NCBI GenBank assembly: GCA_011033025.1
Contig: WFMF01000210.1
Coordinates: 62,001-126,000 of the forward strand
Direction: 5' to 3'
DNA from: Beroe forskalii
Taxonomy: Eukaryota; Ctenophora; Nuda; Beroida; Beroidae
Length of the DNA stretch: 64,000 bases
Position numbers and translations under genes: made by a program. Positions 25,175 to 37,100 of this stretch are shown in pieces; positions within the stretch are counted from its first letter, which is position 1, and each line of letters starts with the position of its first letter. Below the pieces are notes generated by a model. It saw only the letters and a program-made list of their open reading frames with translations. It had not been told where the DNA came from and ran no database searches.

Positions 25175-28100
25175 ATGGCCGTTCCAACAGTTCTTGTCTC
25201 CAGACTATCTCTCCTCATGGTCCTGATTCATTTCAATGTGGCTGTCCTGAACGAGACGAACCTGTTCGTGAAAGAAGGTACATATGTTCTTTTAACTTGG
25301 TAATACCTTCTCACTTTTAACATCTCACTTTGAGAGCCGTGTACGTAAAGCTCGAGCAGTGCGAGGGCGTTAGATGTCTCTCAAAGTGATCGATGAAGTT
25401 ATTTGTTATAACTTATGACGCCTTCCTTCTAATTTCTTATTCTCCACGCTAACCAATTCTCTGCACAAATGTTCTCACTGCTTCTGGCAGTTACTATCGG
25501 TAATTTTGCTGAGTATCTTTGTGTCATAATTTCATTCCAAGGTTTAAGGTTTTTTGGGTTCATAATCAAATGTCAGATTAAAATTTGGCATAGATTGAAA
25601 TATTTTCTCTTTCAGGAAAGTACATGTTTGCATTCGTTGATCGTGATTCCGCGTCGCATGCCCATGTATTACAAAACATGATCACTTTCCAGTTCACTGT
25701 CGAGAATTACGGGAATCTGGCAAGTAAGGGTAAGTTTCTAACTTCTTAGGAATATTTCAAAGGAATAATTCCAGTTGTTAAGGAAAACAGAAAATTTGGA
25801 AGATGTTCTTTACATCAATTTATTCCATATCCAGTAAATGCCGTCTAAAATATGATCCGTCTTAATGACTCAGGGTGTTTTATAAATTCATTGAAGTCCC
25901 GGAAGTCACTATCAAATTCCGGTAACTTGGCACTTTCCGAGACCAGGCCCTTTTTTGACCTCAGAATAAAGGAATTTTTGATGGAAATCACTGAACTCTG
26001 AAAAGTGATAAAATGGCAATAAGGCATGATTTTCGTAATCTCTATTAATCTCCAGGAGCTGTGAATGTTGGGGATGTCGGATACGTTATCTACATCTCAG
26101 ACAACTTCACGCTAGTTTCTGATACCCTCACTGTTCTCGACAAGTACCCTAACATCATAGCCTTCTTCGGACCCAGATCCTCGTTCATGGCTCTAAGCAT
26201 CGCTTCTCTCCTCTCTAACTTAAGGTTTGCACTCAGTACAGAGTATGGAGGTGGCATGTTTATTTCATTTATTTTTGATTGCGATGTATTGTCAATTGAT
26301 GTTATCTGCAAAACTTTCATTCTAACCCATATAATATGTGTACATGCATCAATCGCTGAATGGATTGATTCAGCGCATTTTCAGTGCACGCATTACACTT
26401 TTCATACTTTCATGGAATTTTTTATCTAAATTACAGATTTTTACGTGTTTTATCGATCGTCCCATCATGGGCACACATAATTTGGGTAACTAGGGCCAAA
26501 ATCTTGTGACAGGATTCCCACATTCGTGTATGGATCTTCAGTACTGGTGGACTACACTCTCGAATTGTTTGAGTGGCGGTACGTGTTGCCCATGACTGCA
26601 ACAGCAACTAAACAAGTCGAAACAGTCATTCCCATGTGAGTTGGAGTGTTGGACATGATCTCATCGGAGCTCTAGAGATTACACTCCGAAAATTCGCATG
26701 ATTAGTTTTAAAATCCCTTATTGGCCTTTCGTTAGCCGGCCTTTTTTAACCGGCCCTTTGGACAAAAATCTCATTTTCGTCCTTAACTAGGTCCGGTTAC
26801 AGAAAGGCCAATAAGGTATTCGAATGATTGACTCATTCCATAAATAACAAAAGGTGACTTTATTGTTAGGCTTCATTATCAAAAAGTATCAGGATTAGAT
26901 ATAACTATCGAAAACTAAATATTTATAGTGTACTGCAATTTATGATGAAGTGTATGGCTGAGATATAAATATATATGACGAATGAGACCCTACCTAATTA
27001 CTCACATCATGAGATCATGAACACTTGACAGTGATCGTTAACATGTGTGGCGTGTGCTGATTGGCGGCCAACCCTTAGATTTCCAGATCTTACGGGTAAG
27101 TATGGCATGCTCATTTCCTAATTTAGTTTTTTTAACTATGACAACCCTGCAGGTTGGTTACAGACACCAGAGCTAACGCTGTTGTGGTGATAGCAGACGA
27201 TACAGACTACGCTCAGACCCAACTTCCAATTCTCATCAGATCTCTGAAATCCTCCCACATCACCACCCTTTTACAACTAAACATTCCCGAAAACATTGCA
27301 GCAGATGAGGAATTCATGCCAGCTCTATTGGGGGAGCTGGATGAAGCAACAAAACAAAACAGAACCTTCACCATAGTATTTCTAGCGAAATCTCGTTCAA
27401 TACCGAAGGTAGGTTTCCTATTCAAATGACTGGCAAGAATGAGATTATGCCGAAATGCCTGATTAAATCTTCATAATTTGAGGCAGAAATCTGGCTATGA
27501 CACATCATCAGTGCCCATAGTGAAATGAAAGAAAAGTTACAAAAACAGCAATGTTGCAGGTACTATCAGCAATTGAAGAGCAAGCTAAACACTTGGAACC
27601 TTACACCATCCTGGCCCTGACCAGTACCCAAGGATGCATAGCGGAGTATGATGGCAGCAGCAGGGCGGATATTAACATGATTAAGATGTGTCAGACCTAC
27701 CACTCCATCGCTGAACTGGAGACCTACTTCCAGAACATTGAGTTCTGGAACAGTGAGGGGGTTCCCGTGAACCCCATTCTACATCACAAGATAGTGGAGG
27801 GGGGATGGTGTGAGGTGGGGAATAACAGCTGTGTGTCTGACACGGTGTTACAGAATCTCTCCGCTTCTCGCAGGCAAGGATGTACTAAATACATACCAAA
27901 TCCGTCAAAAATACAACGAATTTCCTTTCGAAGAAAATTTTGAAATACGGCAGTTTCTGCCAAAAAATACGTAACATATTTTTTAACTATTCAAAAAAAG
28001 GGTACATATTTAACAACCTTCATGCCCGCAGGTACTCAGCGTACAACCACCGGATCTATTACGCTGTCCGGGCAGCCCTCAACGTCCTGGATTCCAAGAG

Positions 28101-31100
28101 AGATGACCTGGACTTCCTGGAAGAGTTGTCAGGGCATGTGGAAGGAGGTTTGTAGAGACACGTAGGGTTTCAAAAGTTTTTTAAACGCTTGTTTTACGCA
28201 CTTCCCATTGTCCGATTTTCATGAAGCTTGGTAATATCGTGCACTTTATAATGACATTAAGAGAATTGCCAAAATTTTTAATCAAATGATCGTTTTAACC
28301 CAATTCGTCCCATGCGTCTTCACCAGGTGAGGAGGATGAGGTGATAGCTCCGCGGAATTCTGATAATTTCATGGCAGCGTTCAAGGTCGAATCGACGGAG
28401 TTTACGTATGGGTTGCAGTTCAATGAGTCGAAGAAGGACTCTAATCCGGCGTTGAATGTGGATCTGTACTACAATAAGGTGCAGTTGCCGTCGTGGATGG
28501 AGGGGTCCAAGGACAACGCTCAGATCACGGATTACTTGCAGAGGTGAGGAGGCGGTATTCAAGAAGTGAGGAGGAGGAGGAGAGGAGGAGGAGGAGGAGG
28601 GGAGGAGGAGGAGGGGAGGAGGAGGAGGAGAGGAGGAGGGGAGGAGGAGGAGGAGGAGGAGGAGGAGGAGGAGGAGGAGGAGGAGGAGGAGGAGGAGGAG
28701 GAGGAGGAGGAGGAGGAGGAGGAGGAGGAGGAGGAGGAGGAGGAGGAGGAGGAGGAGGAGGAGGAGGAGGGAGGAGGAGGAGAGGGAGGAGGAGAGGGAG
28801 GAGGAGAGGGAGGAGGAGGAGAGGGAGGAGGAGGAAGAGGAGGAGGGAGAGGAGGAGGAGGAGGAGGAGGAGGAGGGGGAGGAGGAGGAGGAGGAGAGGA
28901 GGAGGAGGAGGAGGAGGAGGAGGAGGAGGAGGATTAGAGGGAGGAGGAGGAGAGGGAGGAGGAGAGGGAGGAGGATGAGAGGGAGGAGGAGGAGGAAGAG
29001 GAGGAGGGAGAGGAGGAGGAGGAGGAGGAGGAGGAGGAGGAGGAGGAGGGTGAGGAGGAGGAGGAGAGGGAGGAGGAGGAGGAGGAGGGTGTTCAGGGTA
29101 TTTGATTAGAGAAAATTTTAGATTCATGCGACATTTCAGAAGTGATGTTTAGGATGTTCACGCAGTATTTTAAAGCTTAGAATATTTGATTGCGTAGCTT
29201 TGGAGTCATGACATAAATTGACATTCATATTTTCTTTTAAAAACACAATCATGAGCGTCGTCATATTTGCTTATTACTCAGTTTCTAACCCTGCAATTTC
29301 CAGTCGCATCTCGGAATACCCCACGAGAATGGAATGCAGTAAGGAATGCAGCCCGGGAACCTACCAGGCCACCATATACGGCACTCAGCACTGCTGGACC
29401 TGCACTAAGTGCGCAGGTAGGTGGCTGAAAACCAGCAGTGTCACGTTAGGAAGGACGTGTCTGCATATAATCCATAATCAATCATCGATAATCAATAATC
29501 GATCATGCAGCGATTTTAGCTCAATATCTGAGATCTCCATTGATCTAAACTTTCATGAAACCGATCTTAACTGGTTTTTTACACAATATTACCTCAAAAG
29601 CAACATGATCGCGGAATCTCATATAACTATCAGTGTCGTTACAGGCAACAAAGTGTCGAATGTAACTAACGCCAAAGAATGTGTGGAATGCGACGACCTG
29701 ACATGGACCAATGTGGACAGGACTAACTGCTCCGTCCTTCCCACGAGTCTCAGTCTCACCGGGGACCCGCATGGACGGGTGATACTGGGCCTGGTTATCG
29801 TGTCGAGTGCTGTCATCTTCTTAACTTTCGGTATAAATGTACTTATTTTATTCACTTATTATTCACATTGCCAGCCCCACCGTGGGTTTTCAAACAAAGG
29901 TAAGTTGGAGTAGAGCCTCCTCACATTTACTCAATCTTAGCATAGGTGTCATGATTTGATGATAAAGTCCCTGGACTCGATATCATATATTTATATCAAC
30001 ATTCAAGGCCCCCAAATTCTTGTCCACACATAACTAATGAATTGAAGTATTATTTGATAATATAATAATATTATTCGATACTAATTAGTAATTGTTGTTA
30101 GATTATATGATTAGTTATTACTAAATTGTCAGGTTTCTATGTGTACCTGTGGAAGAGTGTGGTGATCATAGCTTCAGGCCGGGATCTGGCAGTCTTCATG
30201 TTCCTAGGAATGGTCTGTGGCCTGGCTAACGCCGCCCTCATTGCTTCCAAACCTGGTAAATAGCTCATGAATTTCATGAAATATAATATATATTTCAATT
30301 GTAAGAGCCGGTAGAATTCATGTTATTTAAAGCTTTCAAGCGCTCATCCAAAGTTCCATTTTATATGGACCAATCAGTGCGTGAGTTACTTTCTAACTCG
30401 CGCGCTGATTGGTTAATGGCTGATGACGAGGACACGATGAAATGTTGAGTTATAAGCAGTCAGGTATGCCCGGCGTCTCGAGCAAATTTATAGTTTAATA
30501 GTTTATTGCTAATTGCCGCAAAGAAGCTGTTACATTTTTACTATACATCAAACATCAAACTGTTACTCGTTTTGCGACAAAATCACCAACATTCTTCCAT
30601 GAATTTGCATCAAAACTTCCAGTGATTGTCTACTCTAGCGACTTACAAATAGGTCATTAATATCGAACTTAACAATACCTATAAGTATGATTACTTAATT
30701 AACTAGCAATTATTCTTCATCAAAAATACAAATGAAAAAATAATTTACGCACAGGTGTAGCAGTGTGTACAGGCATAGAAGTCCTATCTCACCTCATGGT
30801 AATCCTCATCCTGTCTCCTCTTTTCGTCAGAACACTCAGAATCCTCGTTATCTTCAAATTCGCTGTAACCAAGAAACATCTTGTGTCGTGAGTATACTCC
30901 TGAAATACATGCGATATTTTGGGGAGAGACTGAGAGAAAATGGAAATTGTTAATTCCATCCGGTGACTGCTAATCGTGACAAAATAATCATGAAAATAAG
31001 GCAAGACGATTTGTTAGATTCTAATCACCAATTCCTGTCTGCAGGTACGTTAGCAAACAAAACATCTACATCATTATGTTCGTAGTGTCCATCCCGGTAA

Positions 31101-32522
31101 TTGGATCCTTCATAGCAACAACCTCCATCGAAGATTACAGGTAACAGGAATTTTGATTAAAACCTTGGACAAATCCTCAACTTATAACAACACAAAAACA
31201 TGTCTGCGGCGCACAGACATGTTATCTCATGTCTATACGCCGTAGAAACGTGAGCCGTGCACAACGTCATTTTGAACTGTTATGGTGTGTGAAAAGATGG
31301 GGATCTTTCCGAATCACCAAATCACAACCTCGACAGGTACAAGGAAACGAACAACATGGTGAACTACCTGGACCCTGACATGCTGATCAACACCTCGTGG
31401 ACCTTGACATGCTCCTGTTAAGTTCTGATAGGCACCTCCTGCATCGCCCTCATGGGCTTTACCCTGAGAACTACAAGGTGAGTGTAAGGTTTCAGAAAAC
31501 CCGGAGGAAATACCGTATTTCTTAATCTTACCGTTTAATATCAACAATTAGTACGCGTAAACAATTGATCATGGGCTTCTACACGAGCAAGCTTCCCGAA
31601 AACTACAAGGTGAGTGTAAGGTAGGGTTTCAGAAAACCCGGAGGAAAATACCGTATTTCTTCTTGTTTAATATCAAGGATTTAGTAGGCGTAAACCATTG
31701 AATTCGTAAACCATTGATCATGGGTTTCTACATAAGGAAGCTCCCTGAGAACTCCAAGGTACAACTACAAGGTACAAGCCGTGAAGTCTTATTTGCATAT
31801 ATTATGACAACGTGCAACATACAATAAATACTGCAAACATCGGTTTTGTAATCCAAGGATCACAGAGAAGAGAATTAATCTGAGTGGGGGGGAGTGTGAT
31901 CAGGAGATTTATAATTCTTCCTACTCTTGCAGGAAACCATGCACATCCTACTGTGCTCCCTGATAACACTGGCCTTGGTGGCTTCCAGTGTACCTGCACT
32001 ACTACTCCTGCCAGGCAAAAACCAGGTGAGATTCAGCACACAGCATACCATGCTGCTTCTCCTCCTATTGTACACTGTGTATCATGCTGTCAGCACACAG
32101 CATGGTACGCAGTATGCAATAGGAGGAGAAAATCACATGCTCGTAATTATTCACTGCACGATCGCAGTCGTAAAAAACGATATGATGCAGTTTTTGAGCC
32201 AATTCTGTAATTATATCTTCCCCGGACCGAGGAATGAATCTAGTCATTAAATTGTTGTGGTGACATAGATTCAAGTAAACTTTTAGAAATATATTTTCGT
32301 ATATTTCAGGTATTCTCCCTGGCACTCATCGTGTGCATTCTGCCGCTCACCATCAACATCGTTATCTTCTTCCCCAAGATATACGTGTGTCTGAGGTACC
32401 CTGATGAAAAGTTCCAGGCCCAACGCAGCAGTATCCGACAGTCCATCAACAACCACTCCATTACTCACCGTTTAAACAGCATCGACAGTACCTACAATAA
32501 CAAAACCACACCGGACACCTAA
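25175..32522 (+). CDS. Class C GPCR (mGluR/GABA-B-like), 16 exons, lesion in TM5 exon
   Basis: Exons: 25175-25277, 25616-25729, 26056-26257, 26513-26635, 27153-27408, 27560-27873, 28032-28147, 28327-28543, 29304-29416, 29645-29899, 30133-30255, 30755-30887, 31045-31140, 31337-~31482, 31933-32025, 32310-32522. Phases agree throughout, except at the exit of the 14th exon. Order: signal peptide; Venus-flytrap ligand domain (exons 2-8); cysteine-rich NCD3G stretch (exons 9-10, CSKECSPGTYQ, HCWTCTKC, ECVECDDLTW); seven helices (TM1 GRVILGLVIVSSAVIFLTF, ASGRDLAVFMFLG, ... VFSLALIVCILPLTINIVIF); a short tail after FFPKIYVCL, ending at TAA 32520. ENYK before TM6 and PKIY after TM7 are class C hallmarks. 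The glutamate-binding signature of true mGluRs is not recognisable, so the ligand is unknown. Exon 14 has an in-frame TAA and a frame-shifting gap (separate entry), so this copy may be a pseudogene or may contain sequence errors. Confidence 0.85.
27874..28031 (+). other. Probable GC-AG intron in the receptor
   Basis: Exon 6 ends ...tctcgcag and is followed by gcaagg; the next exon begins after cccgcag. Joining there gives SASR-RYSAYNHRIYYAV in a continuous frame (phase 2). No GT donor nearby gives that phase. CAG|GCAAG matches the known consensus of the minor GC-AG intron class. Confidence 0.7.
28549..29096. repeat. ~550-bp (GGA)n polypurine tract in receptor intron 8
   Basis: Almost uninterrupted GGA/GAG triplets with occasional extra G or single T, lying wholly in the intron between exons ending at 28543 and starting at 29304. 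The long glycine, glutamate/arginine or proline/leucine frames across it are artefacts of the repeat. Such polypurine mirror repeats can form triplex (H-DNA) structures, and the true length is likely to vary. Confidence 0.95.
31337..31765 (+). other. TM5 exon with stop codon and tandem partial copies
   Basis: The exon entering at 31337 reads YKETNNMVNYLDPDMLINTS and then meets TAA at 31419-31421, just before the TM5 residues VLIGTSCIALMGF. Its end, from atgggctttac, lacks 13 bases relative to a second copy at 31571 (MGFYTSKLPENYK before gtgag) and a third at 31720 (MGFYIRKLPENSK). Copies 2 and 3 repeat only the exon end plus the following intron (~120-150 bp units) and lack an acceptor. Only the longer version gives the phase 0 needed for the next exon (ETMHILLCSLITL). 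Confidence 0.75.
32058..32131. repeat. ~74-bp inverted repeat in receptor intron 15
   Basis: ttctcctcctattg is answered by caataggaggagaa about 45 bp later, with further imperfect pairing between (accatgctg and cagcatggt). It is a hairpin just downstream of the exon ending at 32025. Confidence 0.7.
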
Positions 32523-34164
32523 GGGGCCGTAGGATATTTACCTAGGGGTCTAGGGAGGTTAGCTTTCCTCAAACCACTACACCGAATAACCGGAAATGTA
32601 AGGGGGTTGAAATTGTGGTATATTTACCATTGGAGGTTAGCTTTGTTCAAACCACCATGCCGTAAATGTAAGCCGTAAGGGGGTTGCAATTGTGGGGTAT
32701 TTACCTAGGGAGCTGAAGTTTGAACCAAAGGATTTGGAAGGGAGACTGTCTGCCACATGTCAGTGTAGGGATTGTTGACACATTAGGATGGTTGGAAGGA
32801 CTCTTTCCAGTCTGCGACTTACGTGTTTAAGTAGCCATCAGTGCATCAGTCAGTCACTGGGCTGTGTGGACATTGTGCTTCGTATCAGCTCTAGGACGTT
32901 GAGCGGGAATGGAAGTCGTTTGCCATGAACTTGTTCATTTTTCAACATCTAGAACGAAGATGGTGATTAAGAATTTACAAAAGTTGAACAATCGCAATGA
33001 TTTGGTGAATGGTGACGAATGAATTTTATGACGTGAATTGTAAAAATGAATTCTATTTCTGCGAGTTCATTATGAATATAACATTTTCATGATGATTTTT
33101 GGCATAATTTTGAATAATTGAATGTTTGGTTTAATCTCTAAACCGTTTTTGAGAATTTCGAATTAATTCTAGATAAATGTTTTTTGTTAAAAAATCTTTA
33201 AATTGATAATTCTTGTTAATAATATCAGTGCTATTCAGTGCGTTTATCAATTTAAAAGTAACATGGCAAAACATAACGTACCACCGTTTTATAAGAAGTA
33301 CATATTGATGAAACATTGCATGAACATACTGGAAATTAATTACGATTACAGAAAACTGAGAAATATCAATTCGTATAGATTTTTCAACGAATTTTGTTCA
33401 ACAACAATTCGATAATATAGAAAAATAAATTCTGGTTAAATTTTAATTTAAACCACGATAATAATAAACAAACAATATGAATTGTCTCGTAGAGTCCACG
33501 AAACTTTCGTGTAAACAAATAATTTAGCTAAATCATAATTTGTACAATTCATTAATGTGATTAATGATTTATCTGATCAGTAGACTATAATACCTTACTA
33601 GATAGCTTTACAAAAACGATGCTACCAACCAGTAACTCAGTCACCAGATATTTTTACATTTTTATGGCAAAAACAGTTTAAAAACCCGATGAATAACAAA
33701 GATTTCGTGCAAAAATATGACGACGGGTCTAATTAGACACTTTAACAGTTAATACAAAACTGTTAACTGTGAATAACGTACCTAGATGAGATTACGTAGG
33801 TAGGTTTGTGAACAAATAACATGACAAACATATATGAAATGTGTTTAGTACCAAATAAAAACCGAGGATGATTTCTTGTTCTTGATCAATAGACAAGAGA
33901 ATATCTTCAGTCTACTACAGTACCTACTTACTAAGAAAAAGGTACCTACCTCCTTTAATCTATCATAGATGATAACTTGGCGAACATTTGAGTAGGGTTT
34001 AACCAATAAGCGATTAACTGTGACTCCTGTGTCTTGATAATAAGAATAACTTTAAAACCAGAATAATTCGCTCGAACCAGAATAATTCACTGAATAAACT
34101 TATGTACGTATCTGAATGAACATGATCCGATTCCGCAAGAGAAACCGAATCCCTTGCATCTTCA
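32523..34164. other. Receptor 3' flank and intergenic
   Basis: Two or three imperfect ~90-bp repeats (gtatatttacc, ttagctttg/cctcaaaccac, gtaagggggttg) fill 32523-32710. A candidate polyadenylation signal, aataaa, lies near 33424. For the minus-strand gene to the right, tttaat at about 33953 (attaaa on the minus strand) is a possible signal. No other gene was seen. Confidence 0.4.
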
Positions 34165-37100
34165 CTATTCTTCCCATGGTTTTACTGACACAGTTTTACT
34201 TTTACAAGTCTTCTTCCGAGCGTGTTCCTTCATATAATCCTGAAATAAGATGATATGTTAATTTATTATGATTTAATTTATCGTAGCAGCTGCTAAATTG
34301 CGGACAAAATTGGGAAGGGGCCATCCATAAAGGACGTCCGCAATGAGGGGGGAAGGGGGAGTCTGGCCAATGCGGACGTAGGGGGGAGGGGGTGTTTCAC
34401 CAAATGCGGACGTCCGCAATTCATGGAAATTTTGGGCGATTTGACGGCTATTTCACTAGAAAATCATGAAATTTCGGGGCCAAAAATGATGACCCAGAAA
34501 TTTTCAGGAGAAATGCGGACGTCCAGGGGGAGGGAGGGGTTTCTGAAATGCGGACGTTCGCGGACAAGGGGGAGGGAGGGGTCTAAAATGGCCGAAATTT
34601 TGCGGACGTCCTTTATGGATGGCCCCGAAGGTGCGGTTCCCGGGTTTAGCCGCTTGCGCGCGCGCGGCTTCGATGTTATTGTAGCTCAATAAGACTAAAT
34701 GCTTTTCATTTCAAAAACTCGTTCGGATTCCGCGCCCGATTGACTTGATTTTCTATGGTACAGCTGTGTGTCCCACGAAAATTCAACTTGTTATGAGCGA
34801 TTCTAAAGCGTTATACCTCAAGTCTTCTCTTCTTCTCGAAGGCTTTTCTCACATCTGAAGCTTTGATGATTATCTTGCGGAGTAAAATTGCTTTGAATAA
34901 GTTTTTCTCGGGTTTCCGAAGGGTCCTCCATTTTCTGATGGAGATTTTCAGCAAATATGATGCATCTTGGTTTGAAATACCTGAAATTGAGTTATCGTCA
35001 CCAAAGAAAGACTTCGAATGTGCCTCAAGAGCACCCAATCTTGAAACTAAATGATTTAGTTGAAATTGGATGTCACACGGAATGATACTTAGATAAAAGC
35101 AAATCCTCGATTTATCTATCCAAGTAAAGATTTCAGAATTCGAATGAAAAACGTGGTATTCTTCAAGCTTTCGACAGAATGCTCAAAAGTAGGCATTAAG
35201 TACTTTGAAAAGTAAGAATTTGCTGTTACGAAATGCGAGATTCTGATCAGTGAAATTCAACACTCCCTTATCACCCACACGCATGTACACAGCAGCTTGT
35301 CACAGCACTTGCTTTAGACCTACTCTTCTTACGTTTTGAAATGCATGCTCTGCTTTACCTAACGTTCCTCGCGCTGTCTCCCCTTAGCGAGGGTTTGTTT
35401 GTGAGAATAGTGAATATCTACGAGGGAGTCTACCTAGACAACACCCTGACCCCCTCCCCCCATATGGACAATTACTGGATCTACGAGGCAGGAGCTCTGT
35501 GGACGAGGGACAGAACGAGTAAGCTGTGTGTGCAGAATGAAACCACGCTGGTACTCTGTACTGACCACTCAATCAATGCTGTGACCTGGGGGTATAACGA
35601 GGGGAAGATGGAACTCAAGACACAACAGGGAACTCTTCTCTACCTCTCCCTTAGTCAGACCACAGCGAGTGTAGTGCGTGATAAGACAGGGAATGCTGAG
35701 AAGATTCTGGTGAAAGTAGCAGTGGGGGACGCTGTAGCACCACTAGCGGAATCTCTTAGCAAGTCTTTAGAGAGACTTAAAGGAGACTTGGCGAGCGTGG
35801 CAGCGAGACTTGACGTGCAGGGTAATGTGACACGAAACATAAGTGCTGAGAACGTCGTGGTGGAACGGAACAAACAAAAAACCGAAGAGGAATACGACAG
35901 ACAACTCAAGGAAATGGTGGAGGAGGTGAAGAAATTCAAGGAAAAGGTAAGGAGTGTGGTGGAAACGATAGAGGGACAGATTGCAGCAATAGCTGCTACC
36001 CAGACCAACATGTCCATGGTAACCATGCCAGCCATGGAGACAGATATCAGGGAGCTGAGAAAGAAGCCTGGGGAGTTCGAAAACAACTTGTCAGAAGTAC
36101 AGCAGGAGGTTGATGGTGAAGTGTACGGGCTGACTGAGGGCTTCAATGAGACGCTGAGGGGATACCTCAATAGGCATAGGTAAATATGTGATACCTTTTT
36201 TGGAGTTTTTTCTTTTATCTCTTTCGTAAAACTCGTCACTTTGGCTCGTAATGCTTAAAAGTCAATGGACAGCCTCTTTGTGAATTTTTCGTGAACGATT
36301 GTTAGTTTGTTACAAAGTCACAATCTCAGCTACTGAATACTCTAAACTAAGATCCAGTACTCACCCCTCCCCCCAAACTCCCACTCACTCGCCTCAAACC
36401 CCACTCACTCCCCCTCGAACCCCACTCACTCGCCCTCAAACCCCCACTCACTCCCCTTCAAACCCCACACTCCCCCTCAAACCCCCATTCACCCCCCTTC
36501 AAACCCCACACTCCCCCTCAAAACCCCACTCACTCCCCTTCAAACCCCCCCCACTCCCCTCAAACTCCCACTCACCCCCCTTCAAACCCCACACTCCCCC
36601 TCAAACCCCCACTCACCCCCCTTCAAACCCCACACTCGCCCTCAAACCCCACTCACTCCCCTTCAAACCCCACACTCCCCCTCAAACCCCACTCACCCCC
36701 CTTCAAACCCCACACTCCCCCTCAAACTCCCACTCACTCCCCTTCAAGCCCCACACTCCCCCTCAAACTCCCACTCACCCCCCTTCAAACCCCAACTCAC
36801 TCCCCTTCAAACCCCACTCACTCCCCTCAAACCCCACTCACTCCCCCTCAAACACCTACTCACTCCCCTTCAAACCCCCCTCACTCCCCGTCAAACCCCA
36901 CTCACTCCCCTTCAAAACCCCCACAATCCCCGTCAAACCCCCACTCACTCCCCTCAAACCCCACACAATCACTTCCAAACCCCCACTCACTCCTCCTCAA
37001 ACCTCAACTCACTCTCTTAAAACCCCACTCAAACCCCACTCAATCCTCTCTCTCTCTCTCTTTCCAGAGTGGCTCCCGTCTCACCCTACGACTATCTGAT

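Noticed and set aside
28493-29127. Long frames rich in Gly, Glu/Arg or Pro/Leu
   Set aside because: They translate a (GGA)n tract in three frames and two strands; the tract lies inside a receptor intron.
29783-29875. Possible 44-bp micro-intron (gtataa...ttgccag) in the TM1 exon
   Set aside because: Removing it destroys the first membrane helix and the frame; reading through gives a full-length helix and the correct exit phase.
36299-37099. 266-codon Pro/Ser/Thr-rich frame
   Set aside because: It is the intronic C-rich minisatellite; the genuine exons on each side join in phase without it.
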